From: Lumbricus terrestris
Taxonomy: Eukaryota > Annelida > Clitellata > Crassiclitellata > Lumbricidae
DNA: 64,000 nt
Direction of reading: 5' to 3'
Assembly: GCA_949752735.1 (NCBI GenBank)
Contig: OX457042.1
Span: 33,340,789 to 33,404,788, forward strand
The position numbers were made by a program, and so were the translations under genes. Shown one piece after another: positions 35,935 to 48,400 of this stretch (position 1 is its first letter; each line of letters begins with the position of its first letter). A model generated the notes under the pieces. The model was not told the origin of the DNA and ran no database searches. It saw only the letters and a list, made by a program, of their open reading frames with translations.

Positions 35935-36065
35935 AACATACAGAAATGTATAAACATCAGACAAAAAAACGTAAACAAAAACATACAGAAATGTATAAAC
36001 ATCAGACAAAAAAACCTAAACAAAAACATACAGAAATGTATAAACATCGTACAAAAAAATACGTA
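35935..36065 (+). repeat. About 43-bp tandem repeat, three units
   Basis: The unit ACAGAAATGTATAAACATCA followed by GACAAAAAAAC(G/C)TAAACAAAA occurs three times. Frames with repeated MYKHQTKK are an artefact. Confidence 0.9.
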
Positions 36066-36298
36066 AACAAACCTCAATTCAGTTGGCCAACATCGTCCTA
36101 AAGCCAAGCGAAACTGTTCCACTGAAAACTTATGTTGAAAAGAATTGAGTCGACAAATGAAGGGTTTTTTATGTCAAAACCTGCTTTCATACTGGTATCC
36201 AAACATACATTTTATCAGTACTTGCTATGCCAATAGAGATTCAAAAATCAGATCATTGTGAATTCACCAAAATCTCTCTTCTTGCAATCACCAAATGA

Positions 36299-36333
36299 GT
36301 TGGAATGAGTACTCAACAAGTACTCATTCCAAC
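36299..36333. other. Perfect 15-bp inverted repeat, 5-base loop
   Basis: GTTGGAATGAGTACT and AGTACTCATTCCAAC flank CAACA. It is isolated, with no terminal-repeat element recognised around it. Confidence 0.85.
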
Positions 36334-37467
36334 GAGTCTTTCACTTAAAACTGGACACAACTTTTCCCCATATATTCTATCCTGATTCCTCCTTCTCATC
36401 CCCTCATCTCAAGCCAATTCAACTCTACACACCATCTACTTTAACCGCCCAACTGTCTGCTTGTCAAACTGAACTAAAGTTGTATCTTGACCTGGAACTG
36501 ATTTCACACAGAACTCCCCATTAATCATATTTTGACTAAGCACCTGTGAATAAGTTCTTTCCTGCGACTTCGCATTTCTTTGTTTAACTTCAGCAACAGA
36601 AGGGGTAGGCTCCAAGTCCTCATGAATAGGCTGATCTGTCAGCGTTATCTTCCGGATGATATCACAAAGTTTTAAGAACTATGCTGTCCTGCTGATAAAC
36701 GCTTGTTTTCGGCGGTTCTTACAAGATCAAACCTTGTCCTGAGCCACGAGTTGTCAATTTTATATTATGATACTTATTCACTAGAGTGCTATTTGGCAGC
36801 TGGCTTACAATTTTTTTCAAGACTTTTTATTGACACTACACATCATGGCATCAACACTGTTATTCGAGCGGTACACATTCATAATACTTGATTAAATACA
36901 GCCACAGTATCTACCCTACAGCTTGCTACTTAGTGACAAAGTGTTAGGGTGCTACTTAGTGACAAATGGTCATCCCTAAAAGAGTAACAATGCTCGGCTG
37001 CCAGAGAACCCCACTTGATGTTGTTTGCATACCAAATTGGGCTATATAAAAGAATATACTTACTTAGTTACTTACGAATGTAAGCTTATCTTTCTTAAAA
37101 TTACGAACGAAATGGCTTACAAGAGTCGCTACTTTAGAGCCCTTTTGTACAGTACAGTATACAGCCATCACTCAGGATACCTATGAAAATCGAAATTGTT
37201 CCGAGTACATGACACAGAATACGCAATTACAATACAATACAATACAATACAACACTTATATTTCGCTTTATTACTCAGGTTGCGAGTCGCATACTATCTG
37301 CCTTCGTAAACAAACGGAAGAATTTGCGCATTGCCACAAAGTCCAATAATTGACAGTCTGAAATATCAAGCTTACCGTAGAACGACCAGACATGTAGAAT
37401 TGTAGATGATGCAGTTAAAATCATAAAATATATGAAACAATGAACCACACTCTTGAAATCAACTCAC

Positions 37468-38320
37468 CATCGTTAAAACGAAGCATTCAGCGCGAAGTTA
37501 GCACAGTCCACTAAAACGAATTGCCTATTAAACGCAAAGAGGACAAGTGGCCAATTTAGGCCTGTGGACAATTATTACTGAATATTATTAGGCCTAAACA
37601 AATACCCGAACTAGGTTAACGCTGAAACAGTCATGCAATGCGATGACTTAGTAGGTAGAAAGGCTCCGCCCTGTGGTGACACAACGTTAGCTTTCACGCC
37701 ACACTCGAAACTTCCTAAAAGTTGCATCACGTGACCTCCGTGGCCGAATGGGACAAGTGGTTGACAGTGTTGTCAATCAAAACTAGGCCCTACTAGGCTA
37801 ATGCGTGACAACAGATAGATAACTTTGTCGGTTAAATTATTATCTATCTATCTGCTGATGAGTAATAGTGATGGGCCGACTTATATTGCTCAGATTGTAA
37901 TAGTAATTATGAAGTAATTTGGCTAATTATTGCGGAAGAAGGCCTATTTGAAAGAATTTGTCAGAGAAACACCATGCTATAATTTATAATAAAAGTATTT
38001 TAGTACATAAAATTGACTTTGTGGAGAATAGATCTATATGGGTAATCTTCTTAAATTTACGATTTATGCAAGAGATACAATCTGGACCACCAATGTTCTG
38101 GTCACTGTCAAATTAGCTCCAAACTTTCTGCGTCTTCAGAAACAACGTATTCATTATGCAAAGCAAAGTCTCAATAATACTGTCATGTCTGTTTTAAAAA
38201 GCTTGTTTTATCTGTTGAGTAGTTTTAAAAATACACAATTTCAGCGCTATAAAACGTATAAAAAATATAGTCTGTTTCACAGAGGCGCTGAAACAGATCG
38301 AGAGTCGGCTACTGACAAAC
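37468..38320. promoter_or_regulatory. Candidate shared (divergent) promoter region
   Basis: It lies between the proposed leader-exon donor of the minus-strand gene (ATG|GTGAGT at 37468) and the likely first TCERG1 ATG at 38321. A palindromic E-box, TCACGTGA, sits near 37726-37735, a typical USF/TFE-type site. The minus-strand leader is not proven. The plus start ACAAACATGGCGG resembles the YY1-type / TISU translation-initiator context common in housekeeping genes. Confidence 0.4.
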
Positions 38321-38448
38321 ATGGCGGATAATAAGATGGAAAATTTATCCAGCAAAAAGTTGTTTCTGGATAACGATGAGGTCAAAGCGAACGATTTTCA
38401 GCCGAAAATTGGACGAGATTGGAGGTTTACGTCCTCTGCTGATGACAG
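38321..38448 (+). CDS. TCERG1: TCERG1 exon 1 (candidate)
   Basis: ATGGCGGATAATAAG opens a frame [20 protein letters not shown] and continues [20 protein letters not shown]. Three donors are possible. Phase-2 donors after 38448 (GACAG|GTTCTT) and 38424 (GGAG|GTTTAC) fit an acceptor at 43388. A phase-0 donor after 38380 (GATGAG|GTCAAA) fits the acceptor at 43392. No similarity proves this start; Kozak context, position and strand support it. Confidence 0.5.
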
Positions 38449-41400
38449 GTTCTTTGTGATAGCTTTTATCTAAATTTTTGATTCTCCTCCCAGGTTCGTG
38501 TTTAACACTCATGTTCTTGACTGAGCAATTGGTTGAAGTGCTTGACTTTAAGCGTAAATATCGACTGTAAATCGTTTCCAGTATATAAAAAATGGATGCA
38601 GCAGACATTGCAAGAAACGTCAGCCCGGCTTTCGCTTACAGCGATTGCCTTTTCTAACTGGAGCTAGTACAACCAGCTAACCAGAAGATTAGGATTTCAA
38701 TGGATTCGTTGCGATCTTCGATATCCAAGTTCAGAAAAATGTCACGAAAATGATGCTCGAAATAACCGAACTGAATCCCTGAAATAAATTGTTAAAATTA
38801 AAATAAAGTGGCGAAACTGCAGTATCGGGGACCGTATGTGTCGGTTAGGGTCAGGTCAGGCGTCGTGAGGGTCGGTTAGGGTCAGGTTATGCGTCGTGAG
38901 GTTCGGTTAGGATTAAGCATCATGAGGGTTAGTGCTAGGGTTAGTGTCGTCATTAGATACTATATATATTAGATACTATACTAAGATATTGTGTATGCTT
39001 CGGTCCCCGATACTGCAGTTTCGCCGTTCTTTATCGTTTAATCACTTTCGGGGAGTTTGTGGTTTATCGCCAAGACTGAGTGCCTGTGACACGAAACGGA
39101 GTATCCCCCCAGAAAGCTATCCGGGGGGATGAATTAATCTATCCCCCCGGATGGAATTAACCGGTCTATACTATCCGGGGGGATAAACCATTCTATCCCA
39201 TTTTTTGAAAAATGAGCATGATAAAAAATGTTATGCTGTAATCAAAATTTAAAGTGACTCTAATTGTTTTAAGTGTCCAAAGCAATGCTCAGATAAAGGC
39301 AACTCGAATTTATTTAGTGACTCTGAGTGTTTTTAAGTGTTTTAAAAGTTTTAAGTGCTCTAAAAACAGGGCAAAAGAAATTATATAGTAAGAATAAACA
39401 TACTTGTTAGTGTCATTGTTCAACATAAAGTAGATGAAAATTAATTTGCCCCCAAAAATACACGCGGAAGCGGTTTTTTCGACTTTTGTTAATTTGGGGG
39501 ATACAATTAATACGGGGGATACTCTATTTCGTGACACCTGCTTACGAAACACTGTGGTTGCCCCGACTCCGCTTAAAAAAGCGCTGCGACCTACCGGATG
39601 CATGTCCCCGTATAGTACAAGTACGCCTAAATAAGTGCAGAGTAACACCGCCAATCGCCATTGTGCTGTTCATGTAACATAGGTATTTTTGCATTGCATG
39701 CCAAGCTACATTGTTATTACCATAAATGATACTATGTATCCAGAATCATTTCAGTCATTTGCAATGAGTCCATTGTTTCGACAGATTTTGAGTTAGAGTT
39801 CTGCAGTCGTTGTCTCTGAGGAAACTTTAGAATTGTTGTGCAATGCTGCGTACTGTGCTATCTTGTCCAAATTGTCAATTTTTATGCAGTTTTGTTAATT
39901 CATTGAGAGATGAGGACCTTTTTCGGGCCTGGTGGGCCACTTTTGGCCCGCGGACCACGGGTTGGGAACCACTACTCTATTCAATGAATTTCAGGACTAT
40001 TTAGTTAGAGCTCGTATTAATTACTGAGCATTAATTACTTACTTATTGATCACATTGCATTATGGGTTGCGGCCGGTAGGTCTCAATGCTGTATTTGAGC
40101 TAAGTCGGGGGCAAACGTATTGTTTATGTAATCAGTGTTCGGGATTACCGAGTTGATTTTCGTGCATTCTAGTAAACCCCACTTGATACAGGTTCGTGGC
40201 CTAATGTCTTGCCAATTTGTGTATTTGTAGTGATTGGTGACTTCTAAATATTGGTAGTTTATGCATTTGTATTTGCTTGATGAAAATTAAAAAATATACA
40301 AGCATTAATTTTGTATGGAAAGAATTTCTATTTGGTCAAGGACTTATTGAAGGTGTGTGTCTCTGAGAAGGGTACAAGAACATTCTCAAAAAGGCTTCTC
40401 TCGCTGAAGAGAGCTTCAGCACATGAATTCTTTATATTTGGCAGCGTGCGACTTGTGCCAAACTGTCATTCATATTACATGCATAATCAGCAAAAGAAAA
40501 GTTTTGTTTCTTATAATATTCGAGCAAATACAAGTTCACATTTCACTTTGTAAATATGCCGTACTGTTAAATACGTGCTGAATTGCATTGTGGTATGTTG
40601 TTGATAGGTTGTCAATGCTCTGTTCGATTTAAGCCCATTTGTGTTTACATGACAGGTGGCCAGACTTTACTGATATTACCAATATTAGTCTTAAGTTGAG
40701 AACCATATGACAGCAGAATGAGCAGATATAAAGAAAGTTCCAAAATGTAAGTTGAGCAGCCGATAAAGTTAGACAGATGAAGCTTAAGGCGGACTATGGC
40801 ACTTTGTGTTTTGACATGCAGTTATCAAGAGTGAGTTGAGTCATTATTCTTGCAAAGACACAAATAATAATAGTGTGGCAAAATGATGACTTCACAGTCG
40901 CACCTCCTGAGCTTGGCCAGCTTCGAGCCAATTTGACGAGTACTCATGAGTGTGAATCATGCTTCTTAACTGACCAACTGTGCATCTATTGAAAGTGTAT
41001 GTAGATAAGCTGACTAGAGTGCAAGTGCCTTATTTTATAGCCCTACGTGAATGACGAATTACGTTCCCACGTTTTTGTGACAAGAAATTGTGGACGCTGA
41101 ACACTGCAATTAAAGAGCCGATATTCCGTGTGTTTTAAAATTTGTTGTTTTTTGTTTTGTTCAACAAGAAGTAACAAGTTGAAGTTCTCTATAAGACAAT
41201 TAGACACTAAGATGGTTGGTTAGGTTCTGTTTTTCTACAGTCATATCCACCATAAAATGTATTTCTGTCTTGGCAGACTGACCTTCAGGATATTGAACCA
41301 ATTTTTGTGTGACGCATGTGTGTTATTAAATTTATTTCTTGCATTTGCTATACCGCTCCTTCAAGCTCTCTACTCAGAGATGTTCCCGACTACAGTTCGG

Positions 41401-42391
41401 ACACTGCACTGGAGTCTCATGCCGAAGCGCATGAGCAATTGGAAGTGAGGGACTTGCTCAAGGTCTCTACGCAGTGGCTTGAGGTGGATTCGAACCTGGA
41501 ACCCTCTGGCTTCAAGGTACTGAACCTACAACTACACCACCGCACCCCACTCTGAAACTGTAAATTATACTCCGAAACCACAGAAGTTTCTCTAATATTT
41601 ACAATCAGTTGTGCACCTGCACAGTCCCTGGAACTAACCTGAGAGTATGAAGTGTTAGTTATGACATTTTCTTAACCTCAGGGTGTACTGACATGTGGCA
41701 TGACCTCTTCTCCTAATGATGTCACCATAGAAGAGCTCTCCTAAAAATAGCTGTTGTTTTTCTATGACATTTAGAACAACCCATGCTCCCAAAAGTTTAT
41801 TCCAGAACTTTCAAGTTTCATATCTGTGGATAAGCAGTGAAATGAGTATATCTACTCTAGTCTGGTGCTGCATGCTAGGCCTTGCTCCTGCCTACCTTTG
41901 TGAGCTCTGTCGCTCTGCTCTTAGTTCTCGCCATTTCCGCTCCCTTCGTCGACTGAACAAAGTCTGCTCTCAGTCCCTTTTGCTCGTACTTCCACTATGC
42001 AGAACAGTGCTTTCTTGGCGGTAGGACCCTCAACCTGGAATGGTCTTCCTCTGACCCTCTGCTCTCAGATTTGTAAAAATCCTTCTCAGGCTTTCCTCTC
42101 ATCTTAAGACAGTTTTATTTGGCCGCGGTGAGGTTGGGTGCGCCTCTGGGTAGCCCCTTGAAGAGGCACTATATAAATGCATCTAATGAATAATTTTCTA
42201 CTTTCGTCCTATTCATAGTGTATCATTTGTGTGATCGCTGTAGGTGAATATCTGATCATAAATGTGAACTCTGAAGCATACAAATTATGCATGGGTTGAC
42301 TGATCACTTTTGGAACTACAATGCCCAGAATTTTTTATATTTAAGAGTTTCTGAACATGTCTGTATTTGAAGCTTCTGTCGCAACTTTGGA

Positions 42392-42431
<40 letters not shown>

Positions 42432-45400
42432 CGCATGTGTAATTGTGTATATATTTGGTAGTATTAAGGCATATAAAATATGCTTCTAAAGGAGCAATAC
42501 CATTTTAAACAATATGTTATCATCGCTATCGTCACCTTGTTTTTCAACATCATCAGTTGCCGGCAGCACAAGAATGAGACAGCACTGAATCATCAGTTTG
42601 TTTTCATCATTGTTCTTGTCATTATGTTCATCGTTGACTTGTTTATTGGTCCCAAAAATGGACAAGAGAAGAAACCAGTGCAAGTCAGTGTGAGGGTGAT
42701 TTGTGTGCAGGTAAGTTTCAGTTGAAACTGGAGAGATGATCGCATTGTGGGTGAGCGGGGGAAGCGTAGTCTAGATGCTCGTCTGTTGTTTTTCCATCAG
42801 GCAGTCCTTGTGCAGATTGCTGCTTTGGTGTTGAAAATTGAACTACGTTATATTGCAGTGCCAATGTGGTTGTTCAATAGTCAATAGTAATGCAGTGTGA
42901 ACTTGCATGTATTTTTAATTAACCGGTATATAGTTAATTATATGTTTCTCATTCCTTTTTACGTTTTATGGTACGATGTGATTGCTGCAATACTGACAAT
43001 GACATTGAAAACTAAATAAGACGAGGTAACAATGTCACTAAGTTTGTATGCAACTGATTCTTTCGATTCGTAATAAATTAGCGACTAAATAGTTGAAAAA
43101 TCTTTTGGGCTGAAACTGATTACAACCAGTCAAATAGCTTCTCATACTATATGAGTACTTGTGTGGCACCCTTTTGGGTTCCTAAAAGGCTCTCTTGTGC
43201 TGCCATGCATGCGCTGTTTGACTCAACGATGTCGATATATCACAGCCCTGGCGCACAATCGTAATTTATATAGCGCCCCTTCAAGGTAACTACTCAGAGG
43301 CGCTCATTCAGGTTTCATTCTGGTTTGGAACTGGTGCTGCCAGGCCAGTAAAGAAGGTTTCTCAAATAATTATTTTTCGTACTTTCAGGCAGTTTAAACC
43401 GAACTATCCGCCTCTGGACTTCCTGAGAAACAGGAGTCCTCAGAGATTTGGATCCGTGCGACCAGGTTTCGACGTCCATTTGCCACCTCCACTGAGGCCA
43501 AGAGAATCGTCATCAGAGTTCAACAACGATCTTAAGTCACACGGCGTCAATGTCTCTGGTCATCCGCCACCGGGAGTTCGCAGCATCATGCCTCCAGGTC
43601 TGCCTCCCAGGTTCCCCCAGCACAATCCACCACCCAGCTATCGACCTCTTGAACCGCTGGGCTCTGCCAAGTTCGGACCGTTCACGTCGAAAATTCTCAG
43701 CGAGAATCCTGGTGGACCGTCCCTTGGGATTCAGCAGTTTCGATCAAGTTCTGCTGCTGCTGATAAAACAGGCGATTATGGTAAACTGTCTGGATTTTGT
43801 GTCATCATCATGTTGTGCTCTGCCAGTCGGCTGGTTCGTACAGCCGATGGCGCCACTCCTCTCATTGTTTAGCCTCCTCTTTTAGGATTTTTGTGCTGAA
43901 ACATTAAATTATGAAATATGTAGGTGTCTAGTGAGCTTACGAGCATTTCGATAAGTTGCTCTAAGATGCACTTGCACTGTAAAGTAGCCTAAGAGTAGAT
44001 TCTCATATTATCCAAAACCGTTCTTAACCCTTAACAAGGATCAACAAGTTGGTTCTGGTACGACAGATATAATGCTGTAAGGCTTTTTTCTGGTCTGTAC
44101 TTACTGCTTATCTTAGCATGGTTTGTGCATATGTTAAGGGAAAGTGTGGAAACATTTTGTTGCAGATGGTCACTCTGTTTACGAGTTCTAAGTGCTTCAA
44201 ACTTTGTATGTAGGGAGTGGGGATCTTCCTTGTATGTGCCGTACAATCTTTGTCCTCGTCCTCACAGTTTTGAACTACCGATTAAGGACAAAAGAAATTA
44301 CATTTCTCGAGTACTTTACAGATACTCGACCATTACCCCTGTTTCTGACTTCCACCCAGTTTATTGAATTGTTATAATTTTTCTAAATTTTCTTATTTGT
44401 AACTGGCTGCGGTGTGTCGGCGAGAATCTCAATAAAACGAATGTATATATTTTCCATGCTCAAATCTTATCTGGAGGAATTCCTTTTCTGCCCGTTGCCT
44501 TAACACTTTTCTTTTTCCAGGAATTCTTCGCAGTGGGAGCTCTTCTGATTAGGTTGTACTGTGAGAGGCACTTTATAAATCCAAAAATAGAATTGGAAAT
44601 AGAATAGAATTTTCAAATATAGTTTTGTGAAATCGCAGAGATAACTTATGAATCTACAATCATGTTTTGCGTTTTGTAGAGAGTGAAGCTGGTTTGTCAT
44701 CCTCCTCCTCCTCAGCGACTGGGTTCGACAAGAATTCTCGAGGTCCTACTTCCTCCTCCACCGACATCGGCTCGTCATCGTCCTCCGTGATGCCGCTGAT
44801 GTCTTTGAAACCGAGAGGACAGAGACCATTTGAATCCTCTGTCCCTTCAGATCATGCTGCTGGAAATGCCTCACCATTGGAAATGACTTCGCGTAACAGT
44901 CTTCCACCAGGCAAACCGCCGCATCTTGCAGAGCATATGACACGTCAGGTTCCAGACCACTTGCAAAACATGGTAAGTGATCATAGCACTGATGAACTTT
45001 AAGTCTGTTCCTGCCTTCAATATAAGATTATACTCGATGGTACTGAAAGCTGGAACATCAATTGCATGACAGCTGTCTTTTATCAACCTCCTGTGGACTA
45101 CCTAGGAGTTGTAGTATATCAACCTGTTGTAGACTATGTGATAGAATTTTATCTTTTATCAACATGCTGTGGACTAATTGTGTCTTATGAACCTGCTGCG
45201 GACCACATAACGGTTGTCTTTTATCCACTTGCTGTAAACTACTTGGTATGTGAATTCATACATTGCATCTGTTGTTACTTGAGATTTAGGTAAATCCATC
45301 ATCGCATGTGTGTATCTTGCCAAAGATTTTTATAGCAATTCCTAAGGATCTCTGAAAAGCACAGTGAGGCAAACATGGGAGTACAACAAATCTGGGCCTG

Positions 45401-48400
45401 TAGGTGTGCTAAGAAGACTGGAGGACATTTAATATGAGCAGATTCTATCGTAGTGATACATCTGTGCGATGAAAAACTGTTTGTGTCTTATTTTTTTGTG
45501 TTATGCTGTTTATATGGCGCCAATACAAAACCACAGAAAATTTGTTCATTGATACATACTTTGCATACTGATCAGACATCACTGAGGTACCTCAGCAATA
45601 CTTTCTTTTTAGTTAGTATAAGTATCTAGACAATGTTGTAAATTTGTGATGCATGTGGTTGAACAGAATAAATGGGTTAGTTCTTATTTCCAGCCTTCAG
45701 TGCTCCACAAATTGAGGTGAGGCTGGTACAGTTCACAGTTTCTCACGCATAAAAGGTGCTAAATAATTCAAATGGTAAATTACAAGATGCATAAATGCTG
45801 ATTGCTTTTTCAGCGTCCCTCTGGATTACCTCCATCCGGAATGCTACCGCCTCCAGGGATACCACCACCGAATTATTTCTCCGTACCTCCTCCAGGATTC
45901 CGAATGCCTGTGCCGGATGCCTCTCAGCCGGACTATGCTGGAAAGAGTTCCGCATCGAATGAAGACATCGTGTCAACCTATTCTGGCTCGGCTCCTAGCT
46001 TTAAACCTCTGCACGCATCAGAATTGTGGGTGGAAACGAAGACGGCTGAGGGAAAGGTGGGATGCTTTGATGTTCATGCAGTGAAACATGATGATGTATA
46101 TTTTATTAATCAACACTTTGTGTTGAAGCCGTGTTAAGACACAAAACATTGCAACTTGAGCTAACTGGATTGGCAACAAGAAGAGTCCCAGTAGGGATCA
46201 AGATACCACTAACTAGGAGTACATGGATCAACATTCCACGTGTCTGAAGTGGTGACAGCACGCCCAAAACCTTCACCTACAACAGAACAACCAGCTTTGT
46301 ATTTTTAAAGTTAAAGTTATATGAGCTTAGTTAACAGCAATATGGATAGGATGAGTTTGTAACGTTCCATTAATTACGAGAGTGTGTTGAATTTTTTTAA
46401 TGCCCTAGATTGGGGGCTCAACGTTTGCGAGGAGGAAGTATGTTCCTAGTTGTGTAGCCAGCAGATTTTTATAGGTATTAGTTGAATATTGGTTTGTATG
46501 TATGACTTAGCATGTGCTGGTGTTTGTGACGGTGCCTTTTTAAATGGCATGTGCCAGGTTACGCACCACAGAAACTTGTCTTTATCATTAAATTATTATT
46601 ATTATTAATATTAGAAATGCCCTGAGGCATTTAGGATCCCTCAGGGACTTAAATATTAATTAAGAACAGAATGGAAACATCTGGAATGACACCTAATCAT
46701 CGTAGGAAACCTGTGCTGTGAAGGTACCACAGAATGGATCATAATAACAATTATTATAATAATAATAATAATTATTAAATATTATAATAATTATTATTAT
46801 TATGGATTGGTGAGCATTAGAATTTTCTCGTGTGCGTGCATGTGTGTGTTATTAGATGAGATTGAAATATCAATTAAATATAAATACTTGTTTCAAATGA
46901 TGCTATTTCTGGGGACATTGATAGGTGTATTACTACAACGCCCGTACGCGTGCGTCCGCGTGGACTCGTCCGGACAACGTTCAGATCATGACTCAGCACG
47001 AGCTGGAGACGATTGCAGCTGCACAGTCATCGAAGTCGACGTCAGTCAACACCCAACATGACCAATCTCCTTCATCATTCTCCACAACTGGTGATTTCTT
47101 TTTTATCATACGCTACAAATGTTCATTATTGTGCATTTATGGGGGGGGCAGGGTTAAATGATAATTCACAGATATGATAAACAGATGGACATGGGTTCAA
47201 CACCCGCTAGCCCCGAAGGTTAACTCAGCCTGCTGCTTCGTATGGGTGATGATGAGTTGAGCAGCAGTTGGACAGATCGGTGCTTAACAGTTGTAAAATT
47301 GACTCGTGCTTAACTTGTCGATATGTTTTCCTACTATTTCATGCAGTCGTTCTTCAGTTTGTCAGTATCAACTGAACGAAACATAATATTATGTTAAATT
47401 AGTATTGTTTATTTAATCACAAGTGCAAAGTCAGCAGATATATGATGTGAATATGAGTGATCACTATATCAGGATATATGCGTGACACGCTGCACTGGCT
47501 TCCGGTCGAGGACAGAACAACATTCAAGATCATCGTTATGGGACGAGCGTCAGTGGTTGGCCTGGCGCCAGAATACATTAGGGAACTTTGTATTCCCGTC
47601 TCCAACCAACCAGGTCGTCGGTCTCTGCGCTCTGCGACTCGTGGGGACTTGATAGTCCCACGCTCCCGTACAGTGATGCGGACACGCCGCGCCTTCTCGT
47701 GTATTGGACCTTCATTCTGGAACAGTCTTCCATTGGCAATTCGTGATACTGCGTTGCGTGTTTCTCATGAAACATTCTCAAAGTTAATTAAGTCGCACTT
47801 GTTCAGAACTGCCTGGTAGCTGCGTTAAGCGCCTTCGTGAGGTTATTGTAAGGCGCTATATAAATGTTCATATACATACATCACTATAAGCCAAGATGGG
47901 ATCACAGGAGCTACGTCTGCTTCCTGTGGCTCTTACTGAAGCATTGTTTATTCAACTCGAAACTGATTTTTGTCGTGCTAGAGAACACAGAAAAATGCTA
48001 GATGCATATTTTTGTAGGTCCCGGCAAGTGATTTTCAGTGATGATAGCAATTTTTGTAAGCCTTTTGTGTTAGACGATTTGAACTAAGGAAGGCACAGCA
48101 ACAGCAAGCACGTGATGTAACTATAGCACTGATCCTGAACCTAGTTTTATCAACGGCTGCATTCTGCTGATACTGGGAAGCATGGCATTATCTGCAGGAG
48201 TTTAGTTGGGTGATGTTGTTACATTTTGTCAGTTGAGTCATATGGATCTGTCACATTTCTTGTTTTACAAGTGCTTGCTATCACCTTTTTTGTTTTGCAA
48301 GTGCTTGCTGTCACCTTTCTTGTTTTGCAAGTGCTTGCTGTCACCTTTCGTGTTTTGCAAGTGCTTGCTGTCACCTTTCTTGTTTTGCAAGTGCTTGCTG

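Larger units (their letters stand above)
33392..37467 (-). other. Proposed 5' leader intron of the tyrosine-motif gene
   Basis: No coding exon was recognised on either strand. The stretch includes one copy of the 453-bp inverted-end element, a SINE, a 43-bp tandem repeat and a 15-bp perfect hairpin, each listed separately. Confidence 0.4.

Noticed and set aside
42480..42725. 81-codon frame with a hydrophobic stretch in TCERG1 intron 1
   Set aside because: No similarity, no splice support, AT-rich; frames of this length are expected by chance.
43456..43872. Single-exon gene of 138 codons at TCERG1 exon 2
   Set aside because: The frame beyond 43780 is read-through past a good donor (GATTATG|GTAAAC).
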